From positions 4,313,501-4,377,500 of the forward strand of contig NC_069131.1 in assembly GCF_026914265.1 (NCBI RefSeq): a stretch of 64,000 nucleotides of DNA, given 5' to 3'. Position numbers and translations under genes: made by a program. This document shows, in pieces, positions 23,477-36,762 of this stretch (positions within the stretch are counted from its first letter, which is position 1; every line of letters begins with the position of its first letter). Origin of the DNA: Mya arenaria (lineage: Eukaryota > Mollusca > Bivalvia > Myida > Myidae). Below the pieces are notes generated by a model. It ran no database searches and had not been told where the DNA came from. It saw only the letters and a list, made by a program, of their open reading frames with translations.

Positions 23477-26400
23477 GGGCACGACGGAGGTGAACTTTCG
23501 GTTCTTTCATGGAATGTTCATGGACTAAATAGGGACAAAAAAGAGAGTATAGACTTTGTAAATATTTTAGATAAATATGATATTTGTTTCCTTTATGAGT
23601 CATGGTGTGATTCCTCTAGTAATATTGATTTAAAATGATATAAATCACATAATTTTTATCGTAAATTTCAACATAGGAACGCTAAGCGAAATAGTGGTGG
23701 AATAGTTTTATATTACAAAGAGCACTTAGGCGATGGAATTGAAATAATTAAAAATCATTTCGATACAATCATTTGGTTAAAACTTGATCACACCTTTTTT
23801 AATATCCTCGAAGACATTTATTTATGTGGAACCTATATTTGGGGCGAGGACTCGCCCATATACAATACTGTAAATGTTGATTTATTTGATATTTTAGAAA
23901 ACGATCTGTTTTTATATGATAGTCTTGGATGTGTATTTGTATGTGGTGATTTGAACAGTAGGGTTGGAAGTAAAAAAGATTATGTTGTCCATGATAAATA
24001 TAATTGTTACACTGATAGTCACGATTACGAATTTGATTGCACCCCTGACAGGGCCTCAATCGACAATTCACATAATAATCATGGGATAAAACTATTAGAT
24101 ATTTGTAAAGGGTCAAGTTTTCGCATTGTTAACGGTCGTATTGGTAATACCAATCAACATACATTTTTGTCACATCAAGGCTGTTCTATGATTGACTATT
24201 TGTTGTCGAGTGAGCGTAATTTTTCACAGATCAAAGACTTTAAAATAGAATCTTTCAATGAATGGAGTGATCATGCACCGTTACATATTTCATTACTATG
24301 TAATTGTATTATACCAGGAACTACAAACTACTCTGAAATTAAATATAAGTGGAATGTCTCTTTTCGGGAGCAGTTCCGCTCCGGGATTATTGCTAATTTA
24401 CCTGCTTTTAACAATATAGTCAATAGTGCAGATTGCTCGAGCAAAGATTCCGTTAATAATATGTTATCTATGTTTACAAATACAATACGAAGTGTAGCCG
24501 ATCCATTGTTTTCTAAAGAATGTTTTTATACAGATGAAGTTTATTTTGAAAATTATACAAGTAGTAATAAAGGTTGGTTTGACCATGACTGTATCGTTGC
24601 ACGGAACCTGTATTTAGAAGCAGTTAGAATTTTTAATTTTGATAAATCAGATGCTAACAGATTAATTTTATGTGAACGGAAAACTCATTATAAGACAATT
24701 GTCCGTAAAAAGAAGAATACTGATTACAAAAAGAGAATGGGAGATATTGAAAACTTAAGAAAGAGGAGACCTAGAGAGTTTTGGAAACATTTTAAGTCTA
24801 AGTCTTCTTATAAATCAAACCAAATACCACTAAATGAATTTCGGGAATATTTTGAAACCCTCAGTAATAACACTTTTGGTGGTATTAATCACGAGGCAGA
24901 TGATTTTAATAATAATAATAATTTTAATGAACCAAATAATTCCTTTCCTGAAATGGATGAACCGATATCACTGCAAGAAATTATAAATGCTGTTAAGTCA
25001 TTGAAACGATGTAAAGCCTATGGCAGTGATACTATGTTAAATGAATATTTTATTGAAACTGTAGATATTTTATCTTCGCATTTATGTGATTTGTTTAACA
25101 ATATATTGAATTCGGGTTATTATCCCGAACAATGGACTGAAGGTATTATAATCCCCATTCATAAAAAAGGTTCAGAAACTGATGTTAATAATTACAGGGG
25201 AATTACTTTGGTTAGCTGTTTATCAAAATTATTTACTACAGTTATAAATAAGCGTGTTGAAACTTTTTGTGAACAACATGATATTATTTCGGATGCCCAA
25301 TTCGGATTTCGAAAGGGTCGCTCTACAATATATGCTATATTTATACTGTTATCTCTGATACAGAATTATTTGTTTGAAAATAAAAGGCTATATATTATTT
25401 TTGTCGACATGATGAAATGTTTTGATACTATTTATAGAAATGCACTATGGCTGAAAATGTATAAATGTGGAATACAAGGGAAAATACTTAGAATTGTTCG
25501 GGACATGTATCAAAAAGTTAAATCATGTGTTAAATCATTATCATCATATTCTGATTATTTTAGTTATGCTGTAGGCTTACGGCAAGGGGAAGTTATGTCC
25601 CCTTTATTGTTTCCCCTATTCGTAGAAGATATTGAGCTATATTTGCAAATTGATATAAATTCAGGATTACACATAGATGATATTGTATTGATTTTATTAT
25701 TATTTGCCGATGACATGGCCATTGTAGGAAAATCTCCTGATGAAATTCAAACGCATTTGGACAATTTAGCAAATTATTGCAACACTTGGGGATTAAAAGT
25801 GAATACCGATAAAACCAAAATTATGGTGTTTCGTAAAAGAGGCGGGTTATTACCTAATGAAAAATGGACATATAATGGCCACGATATTCACGTTGTTATC
25901 GACTTTAACTATTTAGGTGTGGTGTTTAATTATACTGGCAATTTTAATCTTAACCAGGAACACTTGATTGGCAAAGCCCTTAAGGCAATGAATGTTTTAT
26001 TTTGTAAATGTCAAGAGTATGACTTAAAACCAAAAATACTGTGTCAGTTATTTGACGCATTTGTTGGTTCAATTTTAAATTATTCAGCGGAGGTTTGGGG
26101 GTACACCAAATCTAAGGAATTAGAAAGAATTCATCTTAAGTTTTGTAAAAGATTATTAAGAGTCAAAACCAATACTTGCAATGCGACTGTTTATGGAGAA
26201 TTAGGTAGATACCCGCTATATATTCAACGATATGTTCGTATGTTGTCATATTGGTTTAGGGTTGCTACCACTGATAATATTATTATTAAAACTGTTTATT
26301 TACAAGCAAAGTATGATTGTAATAAAGGTTGTCGTAATTGGGTGTATAACATTAGAAAGATGCTAAAATGATTATGGTTTTAGCTACGTTTATGATAATA

Positions 26401-26900
26401 TCAACAATATTAATGTTAATACATTTATGACGGTCTTCAGGTGTAGAATATACGATGCGTTTAAACAAGATTGGTATGGTACTCTAGAAAACAGCACAGT
26501 TTTAGATATGTATAGACATTTTAAAACTAGTCTTGAATATGAAAGTTATCTTGACATTCTGCCCAAAAGTTTACGATTTTTCTTTTGTAGACTACGACTG
26601 TCTGTGCACCCACTTCGTATCCAAACCGGTAGATACGCCAGAAATAATATTGTACGCAATCAAAGATATTGTCTATGTTGTAATTCCAACGATATTGAAG
26701 ATGAATTTCATTTTGTCTGTGTGTGCCCGTCTTTTAATGATATGAGAAAGCTATATATTAAGAAATGCTATTATATAAGACCGTCTGTATTTAAATATTT
26801 ACAATTGCTGCAATCAAATAATAGAACTGAGCTTATTAAACTATGTATGTTTGTTAAAGACTCTCTTAAAGTAAGATCCTCTTTAAATGTTAGAACTTAA
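23477..26900 (+). CDS. LINE ORF2: APE endonuclease + reverse transcriptase (one stop, one frameshift)
   Basis: The frame continues straight from the ORF1 TAG with no Met of its own near the start. The endonuclease shows LSWNVHGLN, YESW, SGGIVLYYK, GDLNSR and SDHAPL. The RT shows IPIHKKG, FGFRKGRST, FVDMMKCFDTI, GLRQGEVMSPL and the catalytic LLFADDM. The C-terminal domain has a CLCC ... H ... C knuckle (about 26670-26740). Two lesions are seen: an in-frame TGA at 23636-23638 in the endonuclease (its context suggests a former Gly), and a one-base frame change near 26366, after which NDYGFSYVYD continues in the next frame. ORF2 proteins nick target DNA and prime reverse transcription there. Confidence 0.85.
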
Positions 26901-27098
26901 CATGGTAAAAATTGTTCATCCTCTGATTTAGATATATTTTAATATTACAATATTTAACCTATTTATTATAACTTTTTGTTATTTTTTGTATATATACTCG
27001 TGTGTACTATATTGTTTGTTACTATGCATTCACGTTGACATTGATAATTATAAATATATGTGTTGTTGACGATGTACATTGTACAAGTCGAAATAAAA

Positions 27099-27134
<36 letters not shown>
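27099..27134. repeat. TGTC microsatellite at the LINE 3' end
   Basis: About nine perfect TGTC units directly follow AATAAAA. The position fits a LINE 3' tail. Confidence 0.9.
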
Positions 27135-27135
<1 letters not shown>

Positions 27136-27830
27136 TCAAATGTCCCTTCATGTCGTGCTTTCTCACCGTCAAGGCCAACGCGGAGGGCATCTGTCGCGTG
27201 TCTATGACAGCTCGTGTTCTATAGAGTTTTGGGGGTAAATGAATGCATTTCGTAGTCCGTCCGTATCAATTTCGTAAACACTATATCAACATGGATATGT
27301 GTGAATCTTTGCTTACATATTCTATTAGAGTCAGCAGGCGGAACGTATGTTGGGACCTCGCCGCTTGGCCTTTTCAAGACCGCACCAAATCTCCCAGGTG
27401 CCACATGCTCTACTCATGAATAATTCGCAATACTACATGTAGCTCAGATGACTATACGTGTGGAAACCGCATTGGATTAGTATAAGAGCAAGGTCAAACT
27501 ACCAGGTCTAGAGTTCAGTTTATTATGTTCCCCCATCCTATCCTTTAGATATACTGAAGTGATGAAACGGTGGTCACACGGCTTGCTTATCGAGGCGGTG
27601 TGAGGAATATGTTTCAACCGTTCATAATTAATTTAAAGGTCACAGTTCAAGGTCAATGGGTTGAAACTTGCATACTGGTGTTTGCGCAATAGCTTACACC
27701 AATCGTCAAGGTTTCAATGAGACTTTTGAGATATTATACGCACCAAGGCAACGTGCAGCTCATGTGATCGAGGCGTATCGCCATTGTTTATATTATACGA
27801 GTAAGCAAACTTTACATAACTGCACTTTAG

Positions 27831-30082
27831 GTATACAAATCCGCTCAAACGTCTGGTGCTTCTCTGGACTTCGTGGACGCTTGCTCGATGCTCATGCGTC
27901 TCGAAATGGAAGGTAGGGGTCGCCATGGTGAAGCTAATATCAATTGGATGTTTGATTTAAGTAACTGTGTGTATGCCTATCATTTTAACCTTAGCGCACG
28001 AAAGAACACTGTATTTAATTACAACGAGGTCCTTTAGATAGGTTGTTTTTAAATACGTATTATGGTGATAGTGTGACACATTAGAGAGTCCGGTTGAATT
28101 ACCCTTGCTCTTGCATTAGGTCTCTTGTTTCTTCAGCTCGGAGTTGAACCGAACCGATACATGGAAGACAACTTTCCTGGGTTTAAGCCAGTACTGAGTA
28201 ATTTAGTCTAGTTTATAATCGTCTTCAAATTGTATAACGCGGTCGGGAATTGAACCAACGACCCGCCGCCTCAGGAACGAATTTCCTAGCACTGAACAGC
28301 TATTAGAGCGGATAGCCCGCTGAATATTGTTTGCCATCATTTCTATGTAAGAATTATGTTTACCAACGGTTGAAGGAATTATCAGTGAATAATGGAATTA
28401 TAGAGGATAGATGAAATGCCGCCTTGGCATTAGCTTCTATAACAAACGAGGGAATACTTTTGTAATCAGGCTGTCAGGTTGAAGGACGGTGGGAGGACTG
28501 TTACGAGGTGATCCGCCCCAACATGGATGATCACGTGCTCACGTTCAACGACAACCACATACTCCTGGCATGTCTAGGAGCCAATAATCAGGCAGCGGTG
28601 GAACAGTGATGACGTCAATACTGGATTGGGTAGCGTCAGTATGGCCTACAAGGTCTGGTATGGATTTTTTAATTAATACTGAGTGGCATCATACGTTCAA
28701 CTTATTAGCTGAGCACGAATAGCTCGCGATGAGCCGGTGAGCCAATGTGATCGGTCTACGTCCGGTGTCCGGTGTCCGTTGTCCGGCGTCAGCAAATGCT
28801 TATAAACTTAATCTTCTCCATGTACGTCTGGAATAGGATATCTTTGAAAATCTTCTTGTCTGAAACCGTTAGACGCAGACACTTGATAGTTTGTATGATT
28901 TATCAGAAGAATGTATGAGTTGTTCAGATGATAGTTAATTGATATGTTTGTTTGGTATTAATCCAAAATTGCATTACCACAAACCATTGTTGTTCTGATG
29001 AAAAAACACAGGATAAAATGTTTCAATCAGGTGGCCAGGGCGATTAAGGGCCATCATGGCCCTCCTGTATAAAAGTCTTATGCACCATACATGTTCATGT
29101 TGTCGATTCCGCTCCTTTAAGTTACCTGTTCCAGTTGTCGATTTTTGTATGACGGTTTTAAACAGCAAATGTATGAAAGGAACGACTATGTGATCAAAGC
29201 ATACTGAATAGAAAAAGTATACAAACATGTTCACACCAGTTTACATACATTCCCCAGTAGCAGCACGGGCGACCAGACGAATATTACCAAGGAATTCGGG
29301 CTTGTCATCTGTAAGGCGTTTGAGGCGAACAGGGCCGGAGACTGCGCCCAGGCGATAGAGCTAATGTACCCGGTTAGATACCTGATATGGAAGATAGGCG
29401 GCAGTCTAGCGCAGGTGGGCGAATTCTTCAGTGTTTCAGAACAAAGTGGCGAAAGGTGGATGAAACAGATTGTTTTGCAGAAAAAAAATATCAGTCTGAT
29501 TCTAGTAAAAGACTAAAAAATGTTGAAACTTTTAACATTTCGTAGGCAACTGAACGCATATTAAACGCTTATATATGATCAAATGTTTCCTAAACATTTT
29601 TTATCCTTTTTGTTTTTTTCATAAGTTAATGTTGACCTGATCTTCCCGAAATATACGTTCATGTTTGCCTTTATCTTGCAGCGGGATCTGTACAGTCTGT
29701 TCTTGATCAACGCGGCATTGAAATCCAACAAACCAGAACACCATCGCCTTGCCAAGTAACATAGTTCAAACATTCTCACAATGTACATTTCATATTCACA
29801 TTGTTCATGCCTCTGTGTTAAATGTCTATATGCGAATACATTTTAAGTGATCAAAACCAGGCCGGATAACGTTAAAATATTCACTGCCTATCAGTTCGAG
29901 TATCTGGTTTATTCAGGACGCTAAGATTCAGTAAACATATCCATTAAAGAGTATTGTTGCCATAACAACAGCCTCAACTCATTGTCCACAGGTTCATGTT
30001 GATGGAGCAGAAGTTAGTAAAACCTTGATCGCCGATGAAGGACCGGCTTATGCATAGAGCGCTGGCTATCCACTCGGACTGA
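27831..30082 (+). pseudogene. TTC38-like 3' fragment, broken
   Basis: Five exon equivalents, 27831-27912, 28470-28634, 29258-29414, 29682-29755 and 29992-30082, encode the C-terminal TPR-like part of TTC38: VDACSMLMRLEMEG, GRWEDCYEVIRP, FNDNHILLACLGA, ELMYPVRYLIWKIGGS, RDLYSLFLINAALKS and the C-terminal DRLMHRALAIHSD. The second exon has lost one base near 28606 (frameshift). The last exon has a TGA where the right-hand copy has TGC. No upstream exons are present. Splice sites are otherwise kept. I infer a non-functional partial copy of the gene at the right end of the window. Confidence 0.85.
28232..28318 (-). repeat. tRNA-derived sequence in left arm
   Basis: On the minus strand it ends with a B-box-like GTTGGTTCAATTCCCGACC. 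The partner lies at 62768-62857 in the right arm, so insertion preceded the duplication. It does not fold as a clean tRNA and is probably a SINE head or tRNA pseudogene. Confidence 0.5.
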
Positions 30083-30803
30083 GGATGGCGCCACTCGCCG
30101 TAGCAACTGGTTGCCCCTAGCAACGCCTCGGGCTGGTGTCTATACGGTTACAAAGGCTACGATTGAATCGTTTGTGACAAACATTTTAATTTTATTCAGA
30201 GATATACATGTTATTCGTACTTCGAGGTGTTTTTATGGTTACAGTATGAACTTATTGCGACGTCTGCTCGAATTAAAACAACACACTACAAACAAAGGAT
30301 GAAAGATATGCTCATCAGACACAATGAAGAACTTAGTAGTTATTTAAATTAATAACATGTTACCATTGCACATTATAATATATTCCATGTGTTTCTGGTC
30401 CGAAAAACCCGACTCGCGAGCACATGTAAAAGCCGGCAACGAGGTTTGCCAAGTTGACAGCCACGCTGTATGCACGAATTCCGGATTTTTTATCCGGACC
30501 GGCAACACATATTTTTTTTCTTGCATATTTTTATAATTTTATTTTTTGCAAAAAAATAAAATACTAAAAAAGATAAGTTATCGTGTACATTTCACTAAAC
30601 AAAGCGTGTGTCGTTGTTTACTGGCGTCACGATGTGTTGTACTAAAGATAAACAAAATATTATGTTTACTAATTAGTGTAATTAACAATCGTTGCTCTCC
30701 GTTCAATTTTATGCTTATTTCTTTGTCTAAACGATATTGTTATGACTTGCCCTGCTTTTTTACATATCAATAAATATTAACATTAACACGTCATTCATTA
30801 GCG

Positions 30804-31882
30804 AAGATTGTTGTTTATCAATTTCACATTATATCTGTATACAGTGCAATGGCATTTCCCATCGAAATCGCGTTTGTTTGTTTGATACTTCTGTCCTGTC
30901 ATAGGGCGCAATAATACTTATTGGCGGGGCATATTTACTACGGAACTATTTTTTTCAATGAAATCGTAGTAAATTATTGGCAACATGCATAACTGTAATA
31001 TGCAGTAAAGCAGTTAAAACAAAACAAGCAACGATAATTTGATTAATTTTAATGTAGATGATTTCATGATGGTGACAGTTGAAGAAATATAAAATTACAA
31101 TGAAGAAGACTTATTTAGGAATTTGGGATTGACATTTGGTAAAAAAAGCATCTGACAAAACATGAAATCGAGGAAATGAAACAATAACATATTGTAGTGC
31201 ACCCAGCAACATCCAGAAGAAAGATATCAGTTTAACAAGTCTTTTCGCGTCCTCTGGCTTTCCTTCCGCGAAAGTTCATGTTACCCCACCCACCGCTACT
31301 GTCGTTTCCATAGAGACGTTTCAGCCTCATTGAATGTTTACTTCCAAACAAATGACAATGCACTTGCTGATTTGTCCAACACCGTATTCCAACATGATTC
31401 ATACACCAACTGATTCTTCAACATAACGCTCAACATGTAAATTGACTGGAATTGCTCTCCAATTTGAAAGCTCGTGACTTAACAAACGCTAGTATCGGGT
31501 ATTATCGCAAGATATAATGAGAACTTTGTAGGTGGCGATATTTTTGATGTTTGCTGGTTATTGTTATTTTTTTATAACTCGAGTTGTATTTTTCTAGTTG
31601 TAATTCAGTTATAATACGTATTTATAATATACTTGACCTTAAAAATATAGGAAAAAACATATAAATAAGGAACTATTTTATGTGTGCATTCATTGTCGTA
31701 TAAAATTAGGTTACGATAGCTGTTCTAATTTACCCACCATTGAGAACAACGAGAGAAAGAAAACATACTAATTTCTCTTGAATAATCAATTTATTTTAGC
31801 AGAAATGTAGATTTAAATATATGTAAATATAAATATTAAAATTCGACATTTTATTGGGGTATGGTATGCAATGGGGCTGTTC
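30804..31882. repeat. 1.1-kb dispersed repeat, copy 2
   Basis: Homologous to 16205-17300, same orientation; starts about 300 bases after the TTC38 arm. Left and right boundaries coincide in both copies, which supports a discrete mobile unit, though no TIR or coding domain is seen. Confidence 0.8.
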
Positions 31883-33782
31883 AAGTTTGCGCAAACTCAT
31901 GTAATATACGATCTATAACGATACAATGATACTGGAATTATGTAATCTAAATGCTAGATATACCAACAAATCCAACGTATCATTCTTCTGTTTTATGTTG
32001 TCGGGGATATGGCAGTCTGTGACGTAAGTTCTAATACCGCATAAACGGCCACAATAACTACGAAAACCGTTTATCGTCAAATTCACCCGTGCCGACCCGC
32101 GCCAAGACGAACGTGGCATCTTTTTTTTCGAAAGAGGAAAGAGCACATTTTTGCGTGAATATCTGAAAACCAGTGAAAAAAGATTGCTGACAAAAAGATC
32201 GGATCGCTGATTTTCATATTTTCGTTCGAAAATTAATGGCTTAAACCGTTACTAACATAAAACAATATGAGCTTCGTCGTTTATACAACACTGTTCATGT
32301 TGTTTTGATGTGACTAAGCAAATGTTTCTATATTTTTATCAAATTGCACTTCAACAGAAAAAGTTGATGGTTTAAGTAATAGCTAGATGACATGATGTGA
32401 ATTCTTAATGATTAAAATATTGGGCGGAGTGACACTTCATGTCATCTTACTGACTTAGAATACAACCTCATTGACTGATACATTGACAACGCAAAAGGCG
32501 GACCTTTAAACACCCGCGAACGTTAAAATTCTACTACTTAATGGTTGCCTATCAGCAATCTCATTGGCTAAAATTGTAGGTTGTATTCTAAATAACTATT
32601 CATATTTGCTCGTATGATTAAGTATCTCTCCTACAGCGACTATATTAAACACAATTATTATTAGCGTTCACGGTCGACCTTTTGTAGTGGCATAATGCTG
32701 TCTGTGGTTTGGCTGTGGAATGCCAGTGTCTGGTGATTCAACGAGTAGTTGGGGTGTACAGGGGAGACTTTGTTTATGCATTTTCGGTTTAGGCGGGAAT
32801 CTTGTATTGTGTATGATCTGTTATTATATTGGGAAACAATTTTCGTGAACATTTTTGGAACATGACGCAGTCACCTGGGTTCAGTGTCGGTAAAGGCTTG
32901 GCATTTCTTTTATGGTGCCAATGTTTTATTTTTCACGTATGGTTTGCATGTTTTTATGCGCTGATTTGATGTCGACCGTTTTTTTTAGTTAATTGCTCAT
33001 TAGAAGTTGGCAAAATCGACCTGAGGCGCCGGGACATAAGATGCTGCACCGGTGAATAGACCACATGGTAGAGGAGTTTGCGAAATTCTAACGAAACGAG
33101 GTATGCGTCGGCTTTGTGTTATACGTGTAGCTGTTTGGACAGCGGATTCTGATGGTCATTAGAGCTAGCCCCCACATAATGACGTCTCGCGAACTCTCGC
33201 GTTATTTAGTGCAATAAGCGTCCGCGTGATCGAAATCTCGGCTTCACCAGGCGCTTACCGTGAACTGGTCTAATGAGGTCACGTGTTGAAAATTCCAGTT
33301 TTTCGCGAATCTTTCAAACCCCTCAGATTTTGAACTGTGTCGCGTCGTCAGTTTTTATCCGTACGGACTACCGAATCGGCTGAAGTGTACTAACCATGGT
33401 TTAGCTTGAAATGTTTATCAAATGCATAAAATATTTGTGATGGCTGAATGCGGTGACCAAAATCACGTTTTGTTTGTATTCGAACATGAAAAGGTCGCAC
33501 GAGACATTTTGCCAAGGTCGCTCGGGAATTTCATGCGGCTATGTGTTCTTATATATATAAATATATTCATGTAGCTAGCACGTCATTACTATATTTAGCC
33601 TCCTGAAATATACCTAGGCTCGTAAGATACTGGGGTTTCCGCCAGTTATTACAATTAAATGAAAGGCTGTATCAACATTTTGTGTTTTTGTTATAATAAT
33701 ATTTGAATTAGAGGATTGACCGTGTACTTGTTATAAAAGGACTGATTTTATTTATCAATTATATATAATAAATAAATACACG
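31883..33782. other. Spacer before torsin-like T2 with small transposon remnants
   Basis: About 32110-32300 matches part of the palindromic MITE at 39533-39792 (shared AATATCTG, GATTGCTGACAAAAAGATC, TTCGTTCGAAAAT). The pair TTAGAATACAACCT (32454-32467) and its inverse (32581-32594) bounds a possible ~140-bp element. About 33570-33782 resembles the upstream region of T1. The rest is unassigned; a short minus-strand frame near 32661-32852 is not recognised. Confidence 0.5.
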
Positions 33783-36505
33783 ATGTTAGACGCGATGTTA
33801 CGTCTTCTTCTTGACCTTCAGCCGAACAGATATATGTTCTACGGATTGGTGGCCATCCTGGCTGTGTTGTTAACTGTCATACTACTGCAGATTAATTGGG
33901 TCCTGCTGCTGTACAGGGAGAAGGTGGTACCCGCCTTTCTGGTTTTACTGGTGACAGGAGCGCTGGCCGCCGGCGGACACCACTTCCTGTTTCCAGACGC
34001 CTGTAAATGTGGCCTGAACAAGATTCAAGGTAAACTACTAAATTTAGAATGCTGGCCTTATCTTTTTATTTCTATATTGTATGTAAACAGGCTTTAATTA
34101 TTGCCCCCGGCGTCTTTCGTTTTGATTGGAATGTTTTATCTTTTATATCAAAATGTATTAAACACAAATGTACCTTTAGTAAATATTTAAAACAATTAGC
34201 TAACTTCAATGAGTATGTCATAAAACTTGTGTTTGTGCCAAATCAGATTGAAATCATATTTCATACAAATACAGAAGTATTGATATTGTGTACAGAACGA
34301 TATTGAATGAGATTAAAAATCCAATAAAGACTAACTGGACAAATATGGTTGAACAAATGTTATGCAGTTATGGATTTCAAGAAATAGCTCAAGATGAGGG
34401 CCATACAAATACATGTATGAGCATGCTTCAGTCCCATGATAAGGCCATGATACATTCATTCAACAATGGAACAGTAGATTAGAAAAAACTCAATCAGAGC
34501 GACGTTTTAAATGGTATTTCTTCTGTTGTTTTTTCACTTGATGGACGAAAATAAAACCCGCCTGAACATTAGTTGTTGTTTTTAATGTCCAGATCATTAT
34601 ATACATATATATATATATTTTTTAATCATGGTTTCACAGTCTGATTTTCACACAGGCAGTGAAGATACGTTTAAATACTATTCTGCTCTTTTATAAAAAT
34701 GTATACAGCGTTTGAGGACATCCTTCCTGACAACATCTGGGACCAACCTGTGGCTACGGAGATGGTGGTAGGGGCACTTAAGGCCCATCGCTTAGCCCGG
34801 AGCCGGAAGCCGCTGTTGTTGTCCTTCCATGGCGGCACAGGAACCGGAAAGACCGCACTGAGCATGCTTATGGCCAAAACTATGTTTGGGTATAAGCATG
34901 GAGAAGAATCTGGCGCCTCGGGGGTTTATATAATTGATGAACTAGTTGGTGCATCTAAGGAAGACAAGTTGGTATGAAGCCACATGCAATAACCTGCAGT
35001 TCAATAAACATAACGTATATTTATAGCAGTAATACTAACGCTCGACTAATATGTCTGGCCTTCAAAAGCGTAGACCGACGTAGACTGGATCTTCTCGGGT
35101 ATATTGTCACATTACCAACATGGTAGTTTTATATAAATTAATTCATACATGTAAGATTAATTTCCTTTTTGATTGTAGGTATTAATTATTTAAGAAAACT
35201 TACAACTTACATGTTTTAACAGTTTGCAAATCATTTTTTTTTATATTTTATTTTGAACATTTAAGTCAAGTGAGATATCTAATTTTGCCTGTTTGAGGTT
35301 CCTTTTTTTAGCTTTGCATTGTAAAACCCCTTTTATTAGCTTTATTCAACGGAAAACATTGTTGTACTTCAAATCCTTTCCAACCTCAAATAGGAGTATG
35401 TACGGACAACGCTAGATGGCGCCCTAAGGTCTGGCCGTGGTTCGCTGTTCGTGTTTGAAAGCATGGAGGCACTACCAGGCAATACAAGTCAACTACTGAG
35501 AACACTACTTGAGAACAGTGAATCTGAATATCCTTGTAAAAATGAGTCCATCTTTATCATGAACACGTGAGTTTAAAATATTCATTCTCAGTGTATTCTG
35601 AAAGTGTTTTTTTCAAATGATTCCACATCAAGTGTAAAGGTTAGGGTTTTATAAATTCTTAGATAAGTTTCCTTCAAACATGTTATTTAGAAATCATCAT
35701 AAGGTGATACTTGGAAACAATATTATATTATAAGGTGTGCATGATATAGTAGATAACAGGTTAAGGCTTCAAGCGATACAAGTGTGCGCGCTTTATCTCT
35801 TCAGCCACATCGGGTCCACTGAACTGGCAGCGGTGGCGCTCAAATCGTGGCTTGAAGGCGCAGACCGCGAAAGTACACATCGTCGAGAGCTACAGACCGC
35901 TATTACTGTCGCTTCCGGCAACACCGGCAATCGATCAGGTGTGCTCATATTTCGAACTATACATAAGTAAAAAGTCTAATCATGTTAAACTCCAAGTAGG
36001 ATAAAAGATAACAAATAGCCCGATTAACTATTTCCCGAAATATCGGTATAAGTATGATGTATGACTAAATTTCTTCAAAGCATTGAATGCATCACTTTAA
36101 CCTTTTTTGCATAAATGAATCTGTTGAAGCATACGGTACCATAAAGCTTTTAACAAAAACTACATGTAGGCTGCTGTGTAGACGTGTTCTAAAACACACG
36201 CCTTTGTTCTATAGTTTACCTTCTTAAAGTTACCCTCACTTAAAGCCCACAGGTGGCACCGGATAATGGTCCACCATGGACTGATCACCGAGAGTGTTCC
36301 TTTCCTGCCGCTCGAGCGCCCTAGCGTCCGCCGCTGCATTATCCGTGAGGTGTTCTTTCTCCATAACATGGACCGGAAGTTAGATGACGTTGGAGAGGTC
36401 ATGCGCAACCGAGAGTTCTATTCTGTTGGTCACCCCGTTTTCGCCAAAAAAGGGTGTGCCAACATCAGTGAAACTGTTAAACGTTTTTCAAAAGCTACGA
36501 AGTAA
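33783..36505 (+). CDS. Torsin-like AAA+ protein T2, five exons, complete
   Basis: Exons 33783-34029, 34709-34971, 35394-35566, 35805-35926 and 36246-36505 join in the same phases as T1 into 354 codons plus stop. Exon 1 encodes the two-helix membrane N-terminus. Walker A is GGTGTGKT; the Walker B position reads LFVFESM (Glu-Ser for Asp-Glu). Sensor-1 Asn is kept (IMNTHIGS). SVPFLPLE, RRCIIRE and GCANIS match the torsin C-terminal pattern including both cysteines; the Lys after GC is Ala. A basic tail (RFSKATK) extends past the T1 end. The exon 4 donor reads GC instead of GT; the other copies have GT at this site, so it is either a usable GC donor or a splice defect. Introns are short and free of large insertions. 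Confidence 0.88.
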
Positions 36506-36762
36506 CCCCCTGTTAAAAATGATCTACAATTTATAGCATAAATGTTTTTATTTTGTATGGTTCAATACCATATATTAACCTTTTATTTACGTTTTAAAAA
36601 GCTATCCTGACTCATTTTCACCCGAGACATAATATATATGCTCTGAAGAATAATCGTCACTTTTCATGTGTTTTCATTATCTCAATTACAATATAAAGCC
36701 AATCACATCAATTCAAAGACAATTAAAACGAATAATTTCAATACGAGTCTCTATCTCGACAT

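Larger units (their letters stand above)
22330..27134 (+). mobile_element. Nearly full-length non-LTR retrotransposon (LINE) with ORF1 and ORF2
   Basis: A GC-richer 5' leader (about 22330-22501) is followed by ORF1 (22502-23476), ORF2 with APE-type endonuclease and reverse transcriptase (23477-26900), a 200-base 3' tail and a TGTC microsatellite (27099-27134) where many LINEs have a simple-repeat tail. ORF2 carries one stop codon and one frameshift, so this copy is young but inactive as it stands. The 5' boundary and target-site duplication were not found. The clade is uncertain. Confidence 0.85.
27476..30500 (+). repeat. Inverted duplication, left arm (TTC38 3' region)
   Basis: Exons and introns of this stretch align as reverse complement with about 60300-63866. 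Examples: GCTTGCTTATCG near 27583 against CGATAAGCAAGC near 63758, and GGCTATCCACTC near 30064 against its partner near 60700. The arms differ by several insertions, including a transposon and a ~250-base block present only on the right. They are about 29.8 kb apart. Confidence 0.85.

Noticed and set aside
32661-32852. 63-residue minus-strand open frame
   Set aside because: Composition looked like the end of a retroelement protein, but no motif supports any family; left unassigned.
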